Of a stretch of 64,000 bases of DNA, positions 1 to 8,828 are shown in pieces. The translations under genes were made by a program, and so were the position numbers. The notes under the pieces were generated by a model that searched no databases, had not been told where the DNA came from, and saw nothing but the letters and a program-made list of their open reading frames with translations. The stretch is from Cobetia sp. cqz5-12. Its GTDB lineage: Bacteria > Pseudomonadota > Gammaproteobacteria > Pseudomonadales > Halomonadaceae. Every line of letters begins with the position of its first letter. Within the stretch, counting starts at the first letter, position 1. The stretch spans positions 3,705,638 through 3,769,637 of the forward strand of contig NZ_CP044522.1 of the NCBI RefSeq assembly GCF_016495405.1, read 5' to 3'.

Positions 1-703
1 CCAGCGGCACCCGCAACAGTTTGAGGCCACGTTCGGCGCTGGCGACGATCAGCCCGGGATAGGTCAGCGCGCCAGTGACCACGGCATCCCCGGGCGCCAG
101 CAGCGCCGACAACGCCAGCGTGATGCCATTCTGGCCGCCCTGGGTCAGCATCAGCTCCTCGGGGTCGACGGGCATGCCGAGCTCGCCCATCCAGCTTGCC
201 AGCAACTGACGGTGGCTGGCGTCCCCGAATTCGTTCTGATACTCGACACTGCGCTGCAAGGCCTCGGGCAACTGGCTGATCGCGGCCAGCGCCGCCGCCA
301 TTCCCTGCTGCCGCGCGGGGTGAGGCGGTGGCAGGCTCATGGTGAGATCGATCACGCCGGACGCTGCCGGCAGCGCCCCTTCCTGCTCTGCCGCCAATCC
401 ATATGCCTTGCTGGCACGCAGGGCATGCCCGAAGCTGCTGAAGGATCCATGCGCGCTCCGGTTGGCGCCGTTGATGTAGGTGCCGCTCCCGACACGCGCC
501 GATACCAGGCCACTCCGCTCGGCCTCGGCGTAGCCTCGCGTCACCGTGCCGATGGTCACGCCCAGCGCGTCCGCCAGTCGCCGCTGAGGCGGCAATCGCT
601 CGCCTTCCTTGAGTTGACCCGAGGCGATATCGAGGCGGATGGCCTCCGCCAGCGCACGGTAACGCGGCATGGCGGGGTCTAGGGTCGGAATCCACATTGT
701 CAT
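1..703 (-). CDS. MocR/PdxR-type GntR regulator with aminotransferase-like domain (partial)
   Basis: The reading frame is open from an ATG at 703 to the left window edge, so only about 234 N-terminal residues are visible. Residues about 15-77 form a GntR winged helix-turn-helix, with the usual LPPQRRLADALGV core, a recognition helix around TIGTVTRGYAEAE and a GSGTY wing end. After a linker the protein continues into a fold-type I aminotransferase-like region (TQGGQNGITLALSALL, then a LTYPG motif), as in MocR regulators. The PLP lysine would lie beyond the window. An AGG lies 12 bases before the start. The gene is divergent from a LysE exporter, the common arrangement for a regulator and its target. 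The effector is unknown. Confidence 0.85.
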   Translation of the reverse strand, partial: MTMWIPTLDPAMPRYRALAEAIRLDIASGQLKEGERLPPQRRLADALGVTIGTVTRGYAEAERSGLVSARVGSGTYINGANRSAHGSFSSFGHALRASKAYGLAAEQEGALPAASGVIDLTMSLPPPHPARQQGMAAALAAISQLPEALQRSVEYQNEFGDASHRQLLASWMGELGMPVDPEELMLTQGGQNGITLALSALLAPGDAVVTGALTYPGLIVASAERGLKLLRVPL

Positions 704-747
704 GGTGACAAAAAACCTGTTGACGGTAATTGTCATCAGATTATGCT
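698..747. promoter_or_regulatory. Divergent operator/promoter region with repeated TGTCA boxes
   Basis: TGTCA at 698-702 and TGACA at 706-710 form an inverted repeat over the start codon of the MocR-type gene. A second pair, TGAC at 721-724 and TGTCA at 731-735, lies just to the right. TTGACG at 720-725 and TATGCT at 742-747, 16 bases apart, resemble a sigma-70 promoter reading toward the LysE gene, so the second pair would overlap the -35 and spacer. Binding by the neighbouring regulator is inferred. Confidence 0.45.
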
Positions 748-860
748 CAAAACATGCCGCCAACAAGCCACAAAACACGCGAATGTGCCGGCACCTGCAA
801 ATTGAACCCATACAATCATACGAGCCACCTCGACAACGCCCACCACGCTGAAGGACACCC

Positions 861-1463
861 ATGGAATCCCTCGCCTTTCTGGCCCCCGCCACGCTTTTCA
901 TGCTGTCGATGACCCTGACGCCAGGCCCCAACAACGTGATGTTGACGGCCTCGGGGGCCAACTATGGTTACTGGCGCACCCTGCCGCATATCTTCGGCAT
1001 CCTGATCGGCTGCCTGGTGCTGTTCATCGCCATCGCGCTGGGGCTGGGGCTGGTCTTCGAGCGATATCCCATCGTGCAGACGCTGCTGAAGGTACTGGGC
1101 AGTGCCTACCTGCTCTATCTGGCCTGGAAGATCGCCACCGCCCCGCCCCCTGACTTCGCCAGCCAGCAGGATGCACGCCCGATGACCTTTCTCGCAGCGA
1201 GCCTGTTCCAGTTCGCCAATCCCAAGGCCTGGGTGATGGGCATGGCGCTGATGGCGAGCTTTCTGCCCGAGGAAGGCCCGGCACTGCTCAACGCCGTATT
1301 GCTGGCAGGCTTCGCGGAGCTGGTCGCGCTGCCATGCATTTCGCTGTGGGCGGGCTTCGGGACCGCCATCGGGCGCCTGTTGAACACCGAGCGCGCCTGG
1401 AAGATCTTCAACCGCGTGATGGGCGTATTGACCGCTTCCTGCGTGGTGATGATCCTCGGCTGA
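861..1463 (+). CDS. LysE/RhtB family amino-acid exporter
   Basis: This 200-residue hydrophobic protein is of normal length for the LysE/RhtB family of inner-membrane exporters. The family signature TPGPNN is at residues 20-25, followed by the usual GxxxG-type helices, and about six membrane segments can be read. GAAGGA lies 5 bases before the ATG, supporting the start. It faces the MocR-type regulator, so expression is probably controlled from the TGTCA boxes between them. The exported substrate cannot be told from sequence. An 11-base direct duplication (1451-1461 and 1462-1472) lies across the stop codon, so the stop sits at the junction of two copies of GATCCTCGGCT. Confidence 0.92.
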   Translation: MESLAFLAPATLFMLSMTLTPGPNNVMLTASGANYGYWRTLPHIFGILIGCLVLFIAIALGLGLVFERYPIVQTLLKVLGSAYLLYLAWKIATAPPPDFASQQDARPMTFLAASLFQFANPKAWVMGMALMASFLPEEGPALLNAVLLAGFAELVALPCISLWAGFGTAIGRLLNTERAWKIFNRVMGVLTASCVVMILG

Positions 1464-1607
1464 TCCTCGGCTGCCCTTCGGCCTGCGTCCGGAGTACACG
1501 AATGACGCCAGAGCGTCGAACACTGTTCGAATAATCACTGTTCATGCGGGCGAGGTTGGTTAGACTGTCGAGACGCCAATTCCACGCTCGCACAGGACGC
1601 CCCCTGC

Positions 1608-2213
1608 ATGCTGACACTCTACGGTGATCGCCGCTCCGGCAACTGCTACAAGGTCGAGCTGCTGCTGCACCTGCTCGAACGCCATCATCACTACATCGAG
1701 GTCGACATTCTGGCCGGCGACACCCGCACGCCGGAATTTCTGACCCGCAACGTCAATGGCAAGATTCCGCTGCTGGAGCTGCACCGCGGCGAGACGCTGT
1801 CAGAGTCGAACGCCATCCTGAATTATCTCGCCGATGGCAGCGACTACCTGCCGAGTGACCCCTTCCTGCGCGCCAAGGTGCTGCAGTGGCAGTTCTTCGA
1901 GCAGTACAGCCATGAGCCGTACATCGCCACCGCCCGCTTCATCAACCGCTACCTCGGCCTCCCCGATGAGCGCCGCGCCGAGTACGCCGCCAAGCAGGAG
2001 GGCGGCAAGCGCGCCCTGCGCGTGATGGAGCACCACCTCGCCGAGCATGACTGGCTGGTCGGGGAGCGATTCACGATCGCCGACATTTCCCTTTATGCTT
2101 ATACGCATGTTGCCGATGAAGGCGGCTTCGCGCTGGATGACTATCCCGCCATTCAGGCGTGGCTGGCACGTGTCGCGGCGCAGCCTGGGCATTTCGATAT
2201 CCCGAGGGACTGA
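1608..2213 (+). CDS. Glutathione S-transferase family protein
   Basis: The 201-residue product has an N-terminal thioredoxin-like domain (about residues 1-78) and a helical C-terminal domain (about 85-195), the layout and length of a cytosolic GST. NGKIPLLEL at about 50-58 contains the cis-proline, and the Glu66-Ser67 pair in LSESNAI is where the gamma-glutamyl part of glutathione binds. The N-terminal active-site region reads RRSGNCYK, so Ser10 or Asn12 may stabilise the thiolate. Substrate is unknown. The acetyltransferase gene follows 44 bases downstream, so the two may be co-transcribed. Confidence 0.92.
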   Translation: MLTLYGDRRSGNCYKVELLLHLLERHHHYIEVDILAGDTRTPEFLTRNVNGKIPLLELHRGETLSESNAILNYLADGSDYLPSDPFLRAKVLQWQFFEQYSHEPYIATARFINRYLGLPDERRAEYAAKQEGGKRALRVMEHHLAEHDWLVGERFTIADISLYAYTHVADEGGFALDDYPAIQAWLARVAAQPGHFDIPRD

Positions 2214-2257
2214 TAGGATATGGCATCCCCGACGACCGCCGTTTGCCAGGACACACG

Positions 2258-2701
2258 ATGCCAACCTTGACCTATCGCCCAATGACACCGGAAGACCACC
2301 CTGCCTTCATCGCCATGATGGAGGCGACCCCGGGAGTGGTCATCCGCGATGCCGACCGCCATGCCCCTGTCGCCCGCTATCTGGCGCGCAACCCCGGCAT
2401 GAGCCACCTGGCCTTTCTCGATGAGCGCCTGGTCGGCTGCGCCATGGCGGGCCATGACGGCAAGCGCGGCTATCTTCAGCATGTGATGACGGCGCCGGAC
2501 ATGCGTGGCCAGGGCATCGCCAGCACGCTGGTCGACCGCTGTCTGGCAGCCCTGGCCTGCGAAGGCATCGACAAGGTGCATCTGGATACCCTACACGACA
2601 ACCATGACGCTCATCGCTTCTGGGAGCGCCTTGGCTGGTCCAACCGCAATGCCGAGATCGTGCGCTTCTCGCGCATTCTGGTGGACAACCCCAATGCCTG
2701 A
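2258..2701 (+). CDS. GNAT family N-acetyltransferase
   Basis: The 147-residue protein is a single GNAT domain. The acetyl-CoA pyrophosphate-binding loop is RGQGIAS at residues 83-89, preceded by a beta-strand (YLQHVMTAP). The C-terminal FWERLGW segment is typical of the family. The start at 2258 (MPTLTYRPMT) is preferred because AGG lies 7 bases upstream and because an upstream ATG in the same frame would overlap the GST gene and add 33 unrelated residues. The acceptor substrate cannot be predicted. Confidence 0.88.
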   Translation: MPTLTYRPMTPEDHPAFIAMMEATPGVVIRDADRHAPVARYLARNPGMSHLAFLDERLVGCAMAGHDGKRGYLQHVMTAPDMRGQGIASTLVDRCLAALACEGIDKVHLDTLHDNHDAHRFWERLGWSNRNAEIVRFSRILVDNPNA

Positions 2702-2720
2702 GACAACCGCCTTGTATCCC

Positions 2721-2780
2721 GACGACCGCTAAGCAAGCCCGACGACTACTGAGCAAGCCCGACGACCGCTGAGCAAGGAG
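2721..2780 (+). repeat. Three tandem copies of a 20-base repeat
   Basis: Copies at 2721-2740, 2741-2760 and 2761-2780 follow the pattern GACGACCGCTgAGCAAGCCC, with one to four changes each. The last three bases of copy 3 are changed from CCC to GAG. That creates the AAGGAG-like Shine-Dalgarno sequence used by the DoxX gene at 2788. Confidence 0.85.
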
Positions 2781-2787
2781 CTCTATC

Positions 2788-3192
2788 GTGCAATTTCTCG
2801 AAAATGACGACCTCGGCAAGCTGATACTGCGCCTGATGCTGGGCCTGCTGTTGCTGTTTCATGGCCTCTCGAAATTGCTTGGTGACGGCGGCACGCTGAG
2901 CTGGATCGCCGGCGAGCTCGAGAATCTGGGCATCCCGGGCGTGGTGGCCTATGGCGTCTATATCGGCGAGATCATCGCGCCCATCATGCTGGTGCTCGGC
3001 GTGCACTCACGCATCGCGGGCCTGATCGTGGTCGCCAACATGCTGTTCGCCTTTGCCGTGGCGCACATGGGCCAGCTGTTGAGCGTGTCGCCCTCCGGCG
3101 GCTGGGCGCTTGAACTGCAAGGCTTCTTCCTCGCCAGCGCTCTGGCCGTCGTCTTTCTCGGCAGCGGCCGCTTCGCGGTACAGGAGGACTGA
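2788..3192 (+). CDS. DoxX family membrane protein
   Basis: The 134-residue protein has four hydrophobic segments and the DoxX opening pattern (LGKLILRLMLGLLLLFHGLSKLL), with a GELENLGIPG loop after helix 1. DoxX-family proteins are small inner-membrane proteins. Some are tied to thiol or oxidative-stress systems, but the role of this one is not known. It starts with GTG at 2788, supported by CAAGGAG 7 bases upstream inside the third tandem repeat. Its TGA overlaps the ATG of the next gene by one base (TGATG), so it is probably translated together with the 3-methyladenine glycosylase. Confidence 0.9.
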   Translation: MQFLENDDLGKLILRLMLGLLLLFHGLSKLLGDGGTLSWIAGELENLGIPGVVAYGVYIGEIIAPIMLVLGVHSRIAGLIVVANMLFAFAVAHMGQLLSVSPSGGWALELQGFFLASALAVVFLGSGRFAVQED

Positions 3193-3776
3193 TGGCCGAC
3201 GTCGTCACCGCCAGCACCTATTGCGAGAATGCTCCCCAGCACCCGATTCATGGCCCATATCATGACCATGAATACGGCTTTCCGGTCAGCGATGACCGAG
3301 TGCTGTTCGAACGCTTCGTGCTCGAGATCAATCAGGCCGGCCTCTCCTGGCTGACGGTACTCAAGAAGCGCGCGGCCTTCCGCGAGGCCTTCGAGGAGTA
3401 CGACATCGCGCGCATCGCCGCCTACGGGGACGAGGATCGCGCGCGCCTGCTCAGCAATGCCGGCATCATTCGCAACCGACTCAAGATCAATGCCGTGATC
3501 CACAACGCAGGCGTGGTGATGCAGCTCAAGGATACCCACGGCAGCTTCAGCGCCTGGCTGGATACCCATCACCCACAACCGCTGTCCGCCTGGATCAAGC
3601 TGTTCAAGAAGACCTTCCGCTTCACCGGCCCCGAGATCGTCAACGAGCTGCTGATGAGCTGCGGCTATCTGCCCGGCTGTCATCGTGATGATTGCCCGGT
3701 GCAGGCACGCGTGCTGGATGCCGGACCGCGCTGGGCCGAGCCGGGCGCCCTGGCAGCGATCCGCGCAGATGACTGA
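3192..3776 (+). CDS. tag: DNA-3-methyladenine glycosylase I
   Basis: Tag removes 3-methyladenine from alkylated DNA in base excision repair. The 194-residue product carries the family landmarks: YHDHEYGFPV near residues 23-32, the catalytic-pocket region LEINQAGLSWLTVLKKR at about 45-61, and NAGIIRNRLKINAVIHNA at about 90-107. An N-terminal Cys (residue 11), a His in YHDHE and the C-terminal GCHRDDC region resemble the structural zinc site of E. coli Tag. The C-terminus extends slightly past the E. coli protein. It overlaps the DoxX gene by one base and probably shares its transcript. No SOS box is visible upstream. Confidence 0.93.
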   Translation: MADVVTASTYCENAPQHPIHGPYHDHEYGFPVSDDRVLFERFVLEINQAGLSWLTVLKKRAAFREAFEEYDIARIAAYGDEDRARLLSNAGIIRNRLKINAVIHNAGVVMQLKDTHGSFSAWLDTHHPQPLSAWIKLFKKTFRFTGPEIVNELLMSCGYLPGCHRDDCPVQARVLDAGPRWAEPGALAAIRADD

Positions 3777-3826
3777 CGCCTTAACCCACGACTCCCGCCC
3801 TCTTCTTCCTCACAGGTAGCCCACGC

Positions 3827-4942
3827 ATGGACTCCCTTACCCAGATCTGTCTCGGAGCCGTCGTTGGCGGCGCCGTCATGACGCCGGCCATTCGTCGCCT
3901 GCCCAGCCCGAAACGCGGCGCGGCCATCCGCTATGCACTGCTCGGCGGTGCGGCACTCGGCACCCTGCCCGACCTCGACGTGATGATCGACTACGGCGAC
4001 GCGGTCGCCGATTACACCCATCATCGCGGCTTCAGCCATTCCCTGCCGGTGCTGGCGCTTTTGGGCATCGTGCTCGGCTGGCTGCTGGCGCGCCTGCCAC
4101 GTCTGGCGAGCCTCGGCCGTGGCCGGCTGATCGTCTACTGCGTGCTGTGCCTGGTCACCCACCCGCTGCTGGACAGCTTCACCACCTACGGCACCCAGCT
4201 GCTGTGGCCGTGGCCCAGCCGCCCCATCAGTCTGGCCAGCGTCTTCATCATCGACCCGCTGTACACCCTGCCATTGCTGATCACCGGCCTGTGGGTGGCG
4301 ATTCGTGGTCGCGCCGGGCACCTGTTGAGCGCGGGTCTCATGCTCTCGAGCTTCTATCTGGGCTGGGGGCTGGCCGCCAAGAGCTGGGTCGAACATCGCG
4401 TGGCGCCGCTGCTGGCCAGCCAGGGCTTCGCCGACGCCCCGCGCATGGTGCAGCCGACTCCCTTCAACAGCCTGCTGTGGCGTGTCAGTGCGACCACACC
4501 GCAGGCGGATCATGAATGGATGGTCAGCGTGTTCGACTCCGACGCGCAGCTGGCGTCTCTCGCACGCCGCGATTTCCCGCGCCAGCCAGCGCTGGATGCC
4601 GAGGTCGCGAAGCTGGAGGATGGCCAGCGTCTGCGCTGGTTCGCGGCGCCCTATCTGCGAGCGGAACGTGAGAAGACGCCACAGGGAGAGACCTTGCTGG
4701 CCGTGACCGATACACGCCTGGGCTCGCCCGGCTATCACCCCTTCCGCTTCGCTCTGGCTCGCGAGACCTCGGACGGGGACTGGCAGGCGTTGCAGGACAG
4801 CCAGCGGCTGCCCAGCCAACGCGTCGATCGCGCCGCTCTGCTGAGCCTATGGCAAGCCATCCATGACCCGGCATCCCGCATGCAGCCGAGCCAACGCACC
4901 GTCTCTATCACGCCCTCCCGTCCCTCGGCCGAGACAAGATAA
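3827..4942 (+). CDS. Membrane-bound metal-dependent hydrolase, YdjM/DUF457 type
   Basis: The 371-residue protein has an N-terminal membrane domain of several helices and a long soluble C-terminal part (from about residue 190). Metal-binding-type motifs of the YdjM/DUF457 family are clear: PDLD at 48-51 and HHRGFSH at 65-71, followed by CLVTHPLLDSFTTYGTQLLWPW. Family members are annotated as membrane-bound hydrolases, but the reaction is not established. E. coli YdjM is LexA-regulated, whereas I see no LexA box upstream here. A strong terminator follows 22 bases after the stop. Confidence 0.85.
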   Translation: MDSLTQICLGAVVGGAVMTPAIRRLPSPKRGAAIRYALLGGAALGTLPDLDVMIDYGDAVADYTHHRGFSHSLPVLALLGIVLGWLLARLPRLASLGRGRLIVYCVLCLVTHPLLDSFTTYGTQLLWPWPSRPISLASVFIIDPLYTLPLLITGLWVAIRGRAGHLLSAGLMLSSFYLGWGLAAKSWVEHRVAPLLASQGFADAPRMVQPTPFNSLLWRVSATTPQADHEWMVSVFDSDAQLASLARRDFPRQPALDAEVAKLEDGQRLRWFAAPYLRAEREKTPQGETLLAVTDTRLGSPGYHPFRFALARETSDGDWQALQDSQRLPSQRVDRAALLSLWQAIHDPASRMQPSQRTVSITPSRPSAETR

Positions 4943-4964
4943 AGCGCCGCTGATGAAGGCCCCA

Positions 4965-5011
4965 GATACGACAACGCCCGCCATGATAGCCATGGCGGGC
5001 GTTGTCGTATC
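4965..5011. terminator. Bidirectional terminator between the YdjM-like gene and oadB
   Basis: A perfect 21-base-pair stem (4965-4985 with 4991-5011) closes a 5-base loop between two convergent genes. There is no long T-run, but the stem is very stable and its position suits both transcripts. Confidence 0.8.
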
Positions 5012-5027
5012 AGTGCTGCAAAGACGA

Positions 5028-6347
5028 TCAGCCGAGGTACTTGATCATCACCCCCGCGGCAACCGCCGAGCCGATCACGCCGGCCACGTTCGGCCCCATG
5101 GCATGCATCAGCAGGAAATTGTGCGGGTTGTACTCGAGCCCGACCTTGTTGGAGACACGCGCCGCCATCGGCACCGCCGAGACACCGGCCGACCCGATCA
5201 GCGGGTTGATGGGCGTCTTGGAGACCTTGTTCATCAGCTTGGCCATCAGTACCCCGCAGGCCGTGCCGATACCGAAGGCGACCACGCCGAGGGCCAGAAT
5301 GCCCAGCGTCTCCACCGCCAGGAACTTGTCGGCCTGCAGCTTGGAGCCTACCGACAGTCCCAGGAAGATGGTGGTGATGTTGATCAGTGCGTTCTGGGCG
5401 GTATCCGACAGACGCTCCACCACGCCACACTCGCGCATCAGATTACCGAAGCAGAACATGCCCAGCAGCGGTGCGGCGTCCGGCAGCAGCATCGCCACCA
5501 TGATCAGCAGCACCAGCGGGAACAGGATCTTCTCGGTCTTGGACACCGGGCGCAGCTGGGTCATGACCAGGCTGCGCTCCTTGGCGGTGGTCAGCGCGCG
5601 CATGATCGGCGGCTGGATCATCGGCACCAGTGCCATGTAGGAGTAGGATGCCACGGCGATCGCGCCCAGCAGCTCCGGCGCCAGCAGACTGGCGACATAG
5701 ATGGAGGTCGGGCCGTCCGCACCCCCGATGATGCCGATGGCCGCCGACTGTTGCAGGCTGAAGTCCATCAGGCCCATCGAGGTCAACGCCACTGCGCCCA
5801 GCAGGGTCGCGAAGATGCCGAACTGTGCCGCCGCGCCGAGGAAGAGGGTCTTGGGATTGGCCAGCAGCGGGCCGAAGTCCGTCATCGCGCCCACGCCCAT
5901 GAAGATCACCAGCGGCGCGATGCCAGAGGCGATCGCCACGCTGTAGAAGCTGTAGAGCATGCCGTTGGAGAAGCCGCCATCCAGCGCCATGTTGCTGGCC
6001 TGCTGCTTGAGCGCGGCGGGAATCTCGCCATGCAGCGCCTGCTCTACCGCGTGGCGTGCCTCATCCAGCGGCAGGCTGGCGATGTTGACGTTGAGCAGAT
6101 TGGCCATCGAAGCCAGCAGCTCCGGCTTGCCGAGATGGGCCGCCTGCTCGGCGGCAGATAGCGCCAGCCCAGCTTCCGGGATGTTGGCCAGAATGCCGCC
6201 GAAGCCGATCGGCACCAGCAGCAGGGGTTCGAAGTTCTTGCGGATCGCCAGATAAAGCAGGCCAAGGCCGATGACGATCATCGCCAGCTGGCCGAAGCTC
6301 ATGTTGTAGAGCCCCGAGCCGTGCCAGAGGTTGAGTATCTTGTCCAT
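5028..6347 (-). CDS. oadB: Oxaloacetate decarboxylase sodium pump, beta subunit
   Basis: OadB is the membrane subunit that decarboxylates carboxybiotin and couples this to Na+ export. The 439-residue protein is almost entirely hydrophobic helices, of family length. The essential sodium-site motif GGADGPTS is present with Asp211, equivalent to the key Asp203 of the Klebsiella pump. [11 protein letters not shown] and the C-terminal [20 protein letters not shown] are further family signatures. It is the last gene of the minus-strand set oadG-oadA-oadB, 70 bases after oadA. The pump links oxaloacetate breakdown to sodium extrusion, which suits a marine or halophilic host. Confidence 0.97.
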   Translation of the reverse strand: MDKILNLWHGSGLYNMSFGQLAMIVIGLGLLYLAIRKNFEPLLLVPIGFGGILANIPEAGLALSAAEQAAHLGKPELLASMANLLNVNIASLPLDEARHAVEQALHGEIPAALKQQASNMALDGGFSNGMLYSFYSVAIASGIAPLVIFMGVGAMTDFGPLLANPKTLFLGAAAQFGIFATLLGAVALTSMGLMDFSLQQSAAIGIIGGADGPTSIYVASLLAPELLGAIAVASYSYMALVPMIQPPIMRALTTAKERSLVMTQLRPVSKTEKILFPLVLLIMVAMLLPDAAPLLGMFCFGNLMRECGVVERLSDTAQNALINITTIFLGLSVGSKLQADKFLAVETLGILALGVVAFGIGTACGVLMAKLMNKVSKTPINPLIGSAGVSAVPMAARVSNKVGLEYNPHNFLLMHAMGPNVAGVIGSAVAAGVMIKYLG

Positions 6348-6417
6348 GTCGTGTCGCCTTGCAGAGGAGCATCACCGACCGGCCCGCCGTGCATGACGAC
6401 GGGCCGGACACACCGGC

Positions 6418-8244
6418 TCAGAGGGTGATCAGAACGTCGCCGACACTGACACTGTCGCCTTCCTTGACCTTCACCGCGGAGACGGTACCAGCCTGGTGGG
6501 CACGGATCTCGGTCTCCATCTTCATCGCCTCGAGGATGATGACCACATCCCCTTCGGCCACGCTGTCACCGACACTGACATTGACCTTGAAGATGTTGCC
6601 CGCCAACGGCGCACTTACCGGCTCACCGGAGGCGGCCTGAGCGGCAGGTGCCGCTGCGGCTGCCGGAGCTGCTGGCGCGCTGGCCTGCACCTGGGTGATG
6701 TCTCCGCCTTCAGCGACCTCGACCACATACTGCTTGCCGTTGACGTTCAGGGTGTAGGTCTGCGGACCGCTGGACGCGGCAGGAGCACTGACGGCCGGAG
6801 CACTGGAGACCGGCGCTGCGGCGGCCTTGGACGCCTTGTCATCGACAGCCTGCGGCGCGGGCTCGAAGGCATCTGGGTTGCCACGGTTGCGCAGGAACTT
6901 GAGGCCGATCTGCGGGAACAGCGCGTAGGTAAGCACGTCATCGGTCTCGCGCTCGCCGCCTTCCAGCGTGATGCCTTCTTCGCTGGCCTTGCCCTTGAGC
7001 TCCTCACGCAGACGCTCCATCTCCGGCGTCAGGTTGTCTGCCGGGCGGCAGGTGATCGGCTCGGCGCCTTCCAGCACGCGGGACTGAAGCTCACTGTCGA
7101 AGGGCGCCGGCGCCGCGCCATATTCGCCCTTGAGCAGCGCCTGCACTTCCTTGGAGATCGACTTGTAGCGCTCGCCCATCATCACGTTCATCACCGACTG
7201 GGTGCCGACGATCTGTGAGGTCGGGGTCACCAGCGGGATGTAGCCCAGGTCCTTGCGCACACGCGGAATCTCGGCGAGCACGTCATCCAGCTTGTCACCG
7301 GCGCCCTGCTCCTTGAGCTGGCCTTCCATGTTGGTGAGCATGCCACCCGGCACCTGGGCAACCAGAATACGCGAGTCGATACCGCGCAGGCTGCCTTCGA
7401 AGGCCGCGTATTTCTTGCGCACTTCGCGGAAGTAGGCCGCGATATCCTCGAGCTTCTCGAGATCGAGCCCGGTATCGCGCTCGGTACCCGCCAGCATCGC
7501 GACCACGGATTCCGTCGGGCTATGGCCGTAGGTCATCGACATCGAGGAGATGGAGGTGTCGACATTGTCGATGCCCGCCTCGATGGCCTTGAGGGCCGTG
7601 GCGGTGGAAAGCCCGGTGGTGGCGTGGCACTGCATGTGGATCGGGATCGACAGGCTCGCCTTGAGGCGCGAGACCAGTTCATAGGCGGTGTACGGCGTCA
7701 GCAGGCCCGCCATGTCCTTGATCGCCAGTGACTGGGCGCCCATGGACTCGATCTTCTGTGCCAGCTCGACCCACATCTCCAGAGTGTGTACGGGGCTCAC
7801 GGTGTAGGAGATGGTGCCCTGGGCATGCTTGCCCTGATCCAGCACCGCCTTGAGCGGACGCTCGAGGTTGCGCGGGTCATTCATGGCGTCGAAGACACGG
7901 AAGACATCGACACCGCTGATCGCGGCACGCTTGACGAAGGTATCCACCACATCATCGGCGTAATGACGATAGCCGAGCAGGTTCTGGGCGCGCAGCAGCA
8001 TCTGCTGCTGGGTCTTGGGCATCGCTTCCTTCAAGGCACGAATGCGCGCCCAGGGGTCTTCGCCCAGGTAGCGAATGCAGGCGTCGAAGGTCGCGCCGCC
8101 CCAGCTCTCCAGCGACCAGAAGCCGATGTCGTCCAGCTTGGCGGCGATCGGCAACATGTCATCGAGGCGCATGCGCGTGGCCAGCAGTGACTGATGCGCG
8201 TCGCGCAGTACCACATCCGTGATGCCCAGCGGTTGCTTGTCCAT
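6418..8244 (-). CDS. oadA: Oxaloacetate decarboxylase alpha subunit (carboxyltransferase and biotin carrier)
   Basis: OadA transfers the carboxyl group of oxaloacetate to biotin, giving pyruvate. Residues about 1-270 form the HMGL-like carboxyltransferase barrel ([16 protein letters not shown] at the start, with metal and substrate residues). About 290-470 is the conserved PYC/OADA domain. An Ala/Pro-rich hinge follows, and the biotinyl domain fills about 535-608. The biotin-accepting lysine is Lys575 in EAMKMETE. At 608 residues it is full length. AAGGGATC lies before the ATG. It sits between oadG (187 bases upstream) and oadB (70 bases downstream) on the same strand. Confidence 0.97.
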   Translation of the reverse strand: MDKQPLGITDVVLRDAHQSLLATRMRLDDMLPIAAKLDDIGFWSLESWGGATFDACIRYLGEDPWARIRALKEAMPKTQQQMLLRAQNLLGYRHYADDVVDTFVKRAAISGVDVFRVFDAMNDPRNLERPLKAVLDQGKHAQGTISYTVSPVHTLEMWVELAQKIESMGAQSLAIKDMAGLLTPYTAYELVSRLKASLSIPIHMQCHATTGLSTATALKAIEAGIDNVDTSISSMSMTYGHSPTESVVAMLAGTERDTGLDLEKLEDIAAYFREVRKKYAAFEGSLRGIDSRILVAQVPGGMLTNMEGQLKEQGAGDKLDDVLAEIPRVRKDLGYIPLVTPTSQIVGTQSVMNVMMGERYKSISKEVQALLKGEYGAAPAPFDSELQSRVLEGAEPITCRPADNLTPEMERLREELKGKASEEGITLEGGERETDDVLTYALFPQIGLKFLRNRGNPDAFEPAPQAVDDKASKAAAAPVSSAPAVSAPAASSGPQTYTLNVNGKQYVVEVAEGGDITQVQASAPAAPAAAAAPAAQAASGEPVSAPLAGNIFKVNVSVGDSVAEGDVVIILEAMKMETEIRAHQAGTVSAVKVKEGDSVSVGDVLITL

Positions 8245-8431
8245 GAGTGATCCCTTGTTCTTTATATTGTGGATATCGAGTTCTGCGCGCGCTGCAGGCA
8301 GCCTGTTGCGTCAGCCTGAAGCACAGAATATTGCACTCGGGGGGAGGTCTACCCACCGTACTGCTCGTGATAGAATCGCCGCCTGCTATTCTTGGCAGTG
8401 GTCAGACGCTATCGGCGAAGCCGCGAAAGCG

Positions 8432-8698
8432 TCAGTGCCGGTGCTGGTCCTGCCGGAAGCGATGAATCGCCGCGGCCATGACGGCCGTCAGTTCGCTGTC
8501 GTCCTCTGCCGCAGGGGCCGGGGAAGCCGGCGCCCGCGCAACACCTGGCGCTGCGGGCGCTGGTGCGGGCGCGAAGCGATCCACCAGCTTGGCCATCGCC
8601 ATCATGGCGACCACCAGCAGACTTAGAAACACGAACACGAACCCCATCCCGAACACCATCAGGTTCAAGCCTTCACCGAGCAGATCATTCTCTTGCAT
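8432..8698 (-). CDS. oadG: Oxaloacetate decarboxylase gamma subunit
   Basis: The 88-residue product has one transmembrane helix (about residues 11-36, GLNLMVFGMGFVFVFLSLLV), a Pro/Ala-rich linker and a C-terminal tail ending in HRFRQDQHRH. This is the OadG layout: it anchors OadA to OadB and binds zinc through the C-terminal region. It is the first gene of the oadGAB set. The gap to oadA (187 bases) is unusually wide for this operon and holds no gene. An AATATAAA sequence just ahead of oadA could serve as an extra promoter element, but this is weak. Confidence 0.92.
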   Translation of the reverse strand: MQENDLLGEGLNLMVFGMGFVFVFLSLLVVAMMAMAKLVDRFAPAPAPAAPGVARAPASPAPAAEDDSELTAVMAAAIHRFRQDQHRH

Positions 8699-8828
8699 GC
8701 CAGTGTCCTCGAGTCTTTCTCGTTATCGAGCCGCACTACGGCGCAGCGCCTGCGCTGAACGCCAATGTCTTCGGTCACGCCGGACACGGCACGACGGATA
8801 GGCTCCGCCGCCGATAGCCTCTGTCGGT

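Noticed and set aside
816..1538. 240-codon open frame antisense to the LysE exporter
   Set aside because: The plus-strand LysE signature and ribosome-binding site are clear; the antisense frame is low-complexity.
3780..3826. LexA box ahead of the YdjM-like gene, as in E. coli ydjM
   Set aside because: No CTGT-N8-ACAG sequence is present upstream.
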